Below, one piece after another: positions 5,863-9,304 of a stretch of 9,304 nt of DNA (the first letter of the stretch is position 1; each line of letters starts with the position of its first letter). The DNA comes from Jiangellaceae bacterium (lineage in GTDB: Bacteria; Actinomycetota; Actinomycetes; Jiangellales; Jiangellaceae). The DNA lies in the NCBI GenBank assembly GCA_030146385.1, contig JASLBX010000095.1, positions 1-9,304 on the forward strand. Direction: 5' to 3'. Below the pieces are notes generated by a model, which ran no database searches, was not told the origin of the DNA, and saw only the letters and a list, made by a program, of their open reading frames with translations. Both the position numbers and the translations under genes were made by a program.

Positions 5863-7257
5863 GTGGCGAACAACGCTGAAGGGTCCACCAGTTTCGACAT
5901 CGTCGTCCTCGGCGGCGGCAGCGGAGGCTACGCGTGCGCACTGCGCGCGGCCGAGCTCGGCATGTCCGTCGCGCTGATCGAGAAGGACAAGGTCGGGGGA
6001 ACCTGCCTGCACTACGGCTGCATCCCGACCAAGGCACTCCTGCATGCCGCAGAGGTCGCCGACGCGGCCCGCGACTCGGCCCAGTTCGGCGTCCAGACAA
6101 CGCTCGACGGCATCGATGTCGCGGGAGTCAACTCGTACAAGGACGGCGTGGTCGCCCGCCTGTTCAAGGGGCTGCAGGGGCTGATCAAGGCCCGCAAGAT
6201 CACCCTGGTCGAGGGCTCCGGACGGCTCGTCGCGCCGAACACGGTCGAGGTCGATGGCAACCGGTATGAGGGACGGCACGTCGTGCTGGCCACCGGGTCG
6301 TACGCGAAGACCCTGCCCGGCCTCGAGCTGGACGGCGAGCGGATCATCTCCAGCTACGAAGCGCTGATGCTCGATCGGGTGCCGTCGTCCGTCGTCGTGC
6401 TGGGCGGCGGAGTCATCGGCGTCGAGTTCGCCAGCGTGTGGCGCTCGTTCGGTGCCGAGGTGACGATCGTCGAGGCGCTTCCCCGGCTGGTACCGGGTGA
6501 GGACGAGGACGTGTCGAAGGCGGTCGAGCGGGCCTTCCGCAAGCGCGGCATCGAGTTCCAGACCAGCACGCCGTTCAAGGGGGTCGAGAAGTCCGACTCC
6601 GGCGTGCGGGCAACGCTCGAGTCCGGCGACGCGCTCGAGGCCGATCTGATGCTCGTCGCCGTCGGACGCGGCGCGGTGACCGAAGGGCTCGGTTACGAGG
6701 AAGCCGGCGTCACACTCGACCGAGGCTTCGTGCCGACTGACGACCGGTTCCGCACGAACGTCGCCGGGGTGTACGCGATCGGCGACATCGTGCCCGGTCT
6801 GCAGCTGGCCCACCGCGGCTTCCAGCAAGGCATATTCGTGGCCGAGGACATCGCCGGGCTCGATCCCGTGCCGTTCGACGACTCAGGCATCCCGCGGGTC
6901 ACGTATTGCGACCCAGAGGTCGCCTCGGTCGGCCTGTCCGAGGCGGCCGCCGCCGAGACGCACGGCGCCGACAACGTCGAGACGACCAGGTACGACCTCG
7001 GAGGAAACGGCAAGAGCCAGATCCTCAAGACGCAGGGCTTCGTCAAGGTCGTCCGGCTCAAGGGCGACCGGGTGCTGGGCGTGCACATGGTCGGGGCCCG
7101 GGTTGGCGAGCTTGTGGCCGAAGCCCAGCTGATCTACAACTGGGAGGCGCTGCCCGACGACGTCGCCCAGCTCGTCCACGCCCACCCGACGCAGAGCGAG
7201 GCGCTCGGCGAAGCGCACCTGGCCCTCGCCGGTAAGCCCCTGCACGCCCACAGTTAA
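5863..7257 (+). CDS. lpd: Dihydrolipoyl dehydrogenase (E3)
   Basis: A 464-residue flavoprotein that reoxidises dihydrolipoyl groups of 2-oxoacid dehydrogenase complexes and GcvH with NAD+. It contains the FAD-binding loop GGGSGG (17-22), the redox-active disulfide GGTCLHYGCIP with Cys48 and Cys53, and ATGS (143-146). The NAD-binding loop GGGVIG (181-186) is followed by Glu188, and the second FAD motif AIGDIVPG lies at 305-312. The dimerisation domain carries the active-site pair His441-Glu446 in HPTQSE. Length and all key residues are normal. The GTG start follows AAGGAG and puts the FAD loop at the usual distance from the N-terminus. The 54-base gap to sucB indicates an lpd-sucB operon, pairing E3 with E2. 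The LHYGCIPTKALLHAAE form is typical of actinobacterial Lpd. Confidence 0.98.
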   Translation: MANNAEGSTSFDIVVLGGGSGGYACALRAAELGMSVALIEKDKVGGTCLHYGCIPTKALLHAAEVADAARDSAQFGVQTTLDGIDVAGVNSYKDGVVARLFKGLQGLIKARKITLVEGSGRLVAPNTVEVDGNRYEGRHVVLATGSYAKTLPGLELDGERIISSYEALMLDRVPSSVVVLGGGVIGVEFASVWRSFGAEVTIVEALPRLVPGEDEDVSKAVERAFRKRGIEFQTSTPFKGVEKSDSGVRATLESGDALEADLMLVAVGRGAVTEGLGYEEAGVTLDRGFVPTDDRFRTNVAGVYAIGDIVPGLQLAHRGFQQGIFVAEDIAGLDPVPFDDSGIPRVTYCDPEVASVGLSEAAAAETHGADNVETTRYDLGGNGKSQILKTQGFVKVVRLKGDRVLGVHMVGARVGELVAEAQLIYNWEALPDDVAQLVHAHPTQSEALGEAHLALAGKPLHAHS

Positions 7258-7271
7258 CTGGCATGCTTCAG

Positions 7272-7277
7272 TAGGCT
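7272..7277 (+). promoter_or_regulatory. Possible internal -10 element before sucB
   Basis: TAGGCT fits TANNNT in the 54-base lpd-sucB gap, with the sucB ribosome binding site AAAGGA at 7298-7303 downstream. There is no clear -35 box. It may allow separate expression of E2, but read-through from lpd is at least as likely. Confidence 0.22.
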
Positions 7278-7311
7278 CTGATCCTCGAAGAAAGTCGAAA
7301 GGACGACGACG

Positions 7312-9195
7312 ATGGCGACCTCCGTCACACTGCCCGCGCTCGGTGAAAGCGTCACCGAGGGGACAGTGACTCGTTGGCTCAAGCAGCCCGGTGAGGAGGT
7401 TCAGGCGGACGAGCCGCTGCTCGAGATCTCCACCGACAAGGTCGACACCGAGATCCCGTCCCCTGTGGCCGGCACCCTTCTCGAGATCAAGGTCCAGGAG
7501 GACGAGACGGTCGAGGTCGGTGCCGAGCTCGCCGTCATCGGTGACGCGTCAGAAGCGGGTGGAGAAGCGGCCGCCCCCGCCGGCGAGGAGAAGCCCGCCG
7601 ACACGGACGAACCCCTCCTCGAGGAGCGCGAGCAGAAGGAGGAACCGGCGGCCGAAGAGCATCCCGCCGAGGAGCCAGCTCAGGAGCCCGCCGACCAGCC
7701 GCAAGCCACCGAAGAGCCGGCTCAAGAGCAGCAGCCCGCGCAGGCACCTGCCGCGCAGCAGGCCGAAGCACCCTCCGGCGAGGGCACACCCGTCACCCTT
7801 CCCGCACTCGGCGAGAGCGTCACGGAGGGCACCGTCACGCGCTGGCTCAAGCAGGTGGGCGACACCGTCGAGGTCGACGAGCCGCTGCTGGAGATCTCCA
7901 CCGACAAGGTCGACACCGAGATCCCGTCGCCGGTGGCCGGCACCGTCCTGGACATCAAGGTCGCCGAGGACGAGACGGTCGAGGTCGGCGCAGAGCTTGC
8001 CATCATCGGCGCGGAGGGCGCGGCACCGGCGGCCGAGCAGCCGCCCCAGGAGGCCGAGCCAGAGGCGCAGCCGGAACCCGCCCAGGCCGAGACACCCCTT
8101 GAGGAAGAGGTGCAGGAGCGCGCCGCCGCTGAGGCGCAGTCCGCCGAGAAGGCCGAGCCCAAGGAAGAAGAACGGCCCGCGCCGGCCCAGCCGGCCGCAC
8201 CCGCCGAACAGCCCGCACCCGCCAAGCCGGCACCGGCCGCGGCGCCATCCGGCGACGGCGCTCCGTACGTGACGCCGCTGGTTCGCAAGCTGGCAGCTGA
8301 GCACGACGTGGACCTGTCCACGCTCACCGGCACCGGTGTGGGGGGACGAATCCGCAAGCAGGACGTCCTCGCCGCCGCTGAAGCCGCGGAGCAGCCGGCC
8401 GCACCTGCAGAAGCACCGGCCGCGGCCGAGCCGGCCGCGCCAGCCGCCCCAACTCCGTCGGTGGAGCCGAGCCCGCTGCGCGGCAAGACCGAGAAGCTCA
8501 GCCGTATTCGCAAGGTCATCGCCCAGCGAGTCCACGAGTCCCTGCAGAACACCGCCCAGCTCACCACGGTGGTGGAGGTCGACGTCACGGCGATCGCCAA
8601 GCTCAGGGAGCAGGCCAAGCGGTCGTTCGAGCAGAGTGAGGGCGTCAAGCTCTCATTCCTGCCGTTCTTCGCCAAGGCCGCGATCGAGGCGCTCAAGGCG
8701 CACCCGAAGGTCAACGCCACCATTGACATGGAGGCCGGCGAGGTCACCTACCACGACACCGAGAACCTCGCGCTGGCCGTCGACACCGACCGCGGCCTGA
8801 TGGTGCCGGTGATCCACAACGCCGGCGACCTCAACATCGCCGGGCTCGCGAAGCGCATCGCTGACCTCGCACAACGCACGCGCGACAACAAGCTGAAGCC
8901 GGACGAGATCTCGGGCGGGACGTTCACCCTCACCAACACCGGCAGCCGCGGCGCGTTGTTCGACACGCCGATCTTCTTCGAGCCGCAGGTGGCGATCCTG
9001 GGCACCGGGACGGTCGTCAAGCGCCCGGTCGTAGTCAACACCGACCTCGGTGAGACGATCGCGATCCGGCACATGATGTACCTCGCACTCAGCTACGATC
9101 ATCGCCTGATCGACGGTGCCGACGCGGCGCGGTTCCTCACCGCCATCAAGCAACGACTCGAAGCCGGCCAGTTCCAGGGTGATCTCGGCGGCTGA
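7312..9195 (+). CDS. sucB: Dihydrolipoamide acyltransferase (E2) with two lipoyl domains
   Basis: A 627-residue E2 core protein of a 2-oxoacid dehydrogenase complex. Domain order: lipoyl domain 1 (about 3-77, lipoyl-lysine Lys43 in STDKVDTE), an Ala/Pro/Glu/Gln-rich linker (78-158), lipoyl domain 2 (about 159-233, Lys199), a second Ala/Pro/Glu linker (234-317), a peripheral subunit-binding domain (about 318-354, TPLVRKLAAEHDVDL...GTGVGGRIRKQDVL), a short linker, and the acyltransferase domain (about 388-627). The catalytic motif DHRLIDG holds His597 and Asp601; Ser545 in TNTGSRG is the usual transition-state residue. The ATG at 7312 follows AAAGGA by 8 bases. Actinobacterial proteins at this locus are often named SucB, although the Mycobacterium tuberculosis counterpart (DlaT) is the pyruvate dehydrogenase E2. 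Acyl specificity therefore cannot be set from sequence; dlaT would be an equally fair name. No E1 gene is adjacent. Confidence 0.95.
   Translation: MATSVTLPALGESVTEGTVTRWLKQPGEEVQADEPLLEISTDKVDTEIPSPVAGTLLEIKVQEDETVEVGAELAVIGDASEAGGEAAAPAGEEKPADTDEPLLEEREQKEEPAAEEHPAEEPAQEPADQPQATEEPAQEQQPAQAPAAQQAEAPSGEGTPVTLPALGESVTEGTVTRWLKQVGDTVEVDEPLLEISTDKVDTEIPSPVAGTVLDIKVAEDETVEVGAELAIIGAEGAAPAAEQPPQEAEPEAQPEPAQAETPLEEEVQERAAAEAQSAEKAEPKEEERPAPAQPAAPAEQPAPAKPAPAAAPSGDGAPYVTPLVRKLAAEHDVDLSTLTGTGVGGRIRKQDVLAAAEAAEQPAAPAEAPAAAEPAAPAAPTPSVEPSPLRGKTEKLSRIRKVIAQRVHESLQNTAQLTTVVEVDVTAIAKLREQAKRSFEQSEGVKLSFLPFFAKAAIEALKAHPKVNATIDMEAGEVTYHDTENLALAVDTDRGLMVPVIHNAGDLNIAGLAKRIADLAQRTRDNKLKPDEISGGTFTLTNTGSRGALFDTPIFFEPQVAILGTGTVVKRPVVVNTDLGETIAIRHMMYLALSYDHRLIDGADAARFLTAIKQRLEAGQFQGDLGG
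7318..7542 (+). repeat. Lipoyl-domain repeat, copy 1
   Basis: This encodes residues 3-77 of the E2 protein. It is repeated at 7786-8010, exactly 468 bases downstream. The two protein copies differ at only about ten of 75 positions. The DNA contains an exact 38-base match (7423-7460 with 7891-7928) around the lipoyl-lysine codon and a 23-base match (7498-7520 with 7966-7988). Confidence 0.9.
7786..8010 (+). repeat. Lipoyl-domain repeat, copy 2
   Basis: This encodes residues 159-233 of the E2 protein and is the direct repeat of 7318-7542. The lipoyl-lysine is Lys199. The differences lie mainly in the loop after RWLKQ (PGEEVQA in copy 1, VGDTVEV here). Confidence 0.9.
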
Positions 9196-9215
9196 AATCG
9201 GGCAAGATATCCGGC

Positions 9216-9304
9216 ATGCGCGTTGCGATCACTGGCTCGAGTGGACTGATCGGCACCGCGCTGTGCGGGTCGCTCACCGCGGATGGTCACGAGGTCGTCC
9301 GGCT
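9216..9304 (+). CDS. TIGR01777 family epimerase-like protein, N-terminus (partial)
   Basis: The first 29 codons run to the window end. MRVAITGSSGLIG is the N-terminal Rossmann strand and glycine-rich loop (TGxxGxxG) of an extended short-chain dehydrogenase, and the following LTADGHEVVR is the usual second strand. Actinobacteria carry a TIGR01777-type nucleotide-sugar-epimerase-like protein directly after the E2 gene and before lipB/lipA, so the context supports that family over other epimerases. The ATG is 20 bases after the sucB stop and has no Shine-Dalgarno sequence. A -10-like CAAGAT (9203-9208) ends 7 bases upstream, so a leaderless transcript is possible, as is read-through from sucB. 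The biochemical function of the family is not established. Confidence 0.78.
   Translation, partial: MRVAITGSSGLIGTALCGSLTADGHEVVR

Noticed and set aside
5408..5977. Plus-strand open frame across the 108-residue gene and into lpd
   Set aside because: It is a shadow of the minus-strand gene, which has a strong GGAGGT site and a conserved-looking sequence; the frame also overlaps the start of lpd.
7549..8535. Long minus-strand open frame antisense to sucB
   Set aside because: It mirrors the Ala/Pro/Glu linkers and gives a low-complexity Gly/Leu/Arg product with no domain. The plus strand holds a complete, motif-rich E2 protein.
1..9304. Defence system, mobile element, CRISPR array or biosynthetic cluster
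   Set aside because: All ten genes are core-metabolic or conserved small genes in a familiar actinobacterial order. No transposase, integrase, nuclease, spaced repeat or tRNA was seen on either strand.

Overview
The window is GC-rich, gene-dense chromosomal DNA from an actinobacterium (class Actinomycetia). Third codon positions are mostly G or C, five of the ten genes start with GTG, and gaps are short. The gene set is the conserved actinobacterial neighbourhood in which gcvT, pepA, an E2 acyltransferase gene and a TIGR01777 epimerase-like gene lie together, usually followed by lipB and lipA. The genus cannot be told from this sequence. No mobile element, CRISPR array, tRNA, rRNA or phage gene was seen.

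Layout. Positions 1-659 hold the end of a DUF3043 membrane-protein gene, overlapping by ATGA a GNAT acetyltransferase gene. A 66-residue conserved small protein (863-663, minus) converges on it. A divergent spacer (864-1038) leads to a short, degenerate CobT-like gene (1039-1863), which converges with gcvT on the minus strand (2968-1874). The next divergent spacer (2969-3081) serves gcvT and pepA (3082-4584). pepA overlaps by GTGA a dimethylargininase gene (4581-5342). A small hairpin separates that gene from a minus-strand 108-residue conserved protein (5716-5390). A further divergent spacer carries a 10-bp palindrome and a likely lpd promoter. lpd (E3, 5863-7257) is followed by the E2 gene sucB/dlaT (7312-9195) with two nearly identical lipoyl domains. 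The window ends in the first 29 codons of a TIGR01777-type NAD(P)-binding protein.

How the genes fit together. The right half supplies E3 and E2 of the 2-oxoacid dehydrogenase complexes; no E1 gene is present here. GcvT uses aminomethyl-dihydrolipoyl GcvH, so lpd, sucB, gcvT and the expected downstream lipB/lipA share lipoate chemistry. PepA and dimethylargininase are translationally coupled and may connect peptide breakdown with methylarginine or arginine use.

Assessment. This is mainly an ordinary core-metabolism region, and I found no convincing new multi-gene system. The points most worth a second look are the CobT-like protein without its catalytic glutamates and base-binding segment, four genes that look leaderless, the coupled pepA-ddaH pair, the exact DNA repeats in the lipoyl domains, and two conserved small proteins of unknown function.
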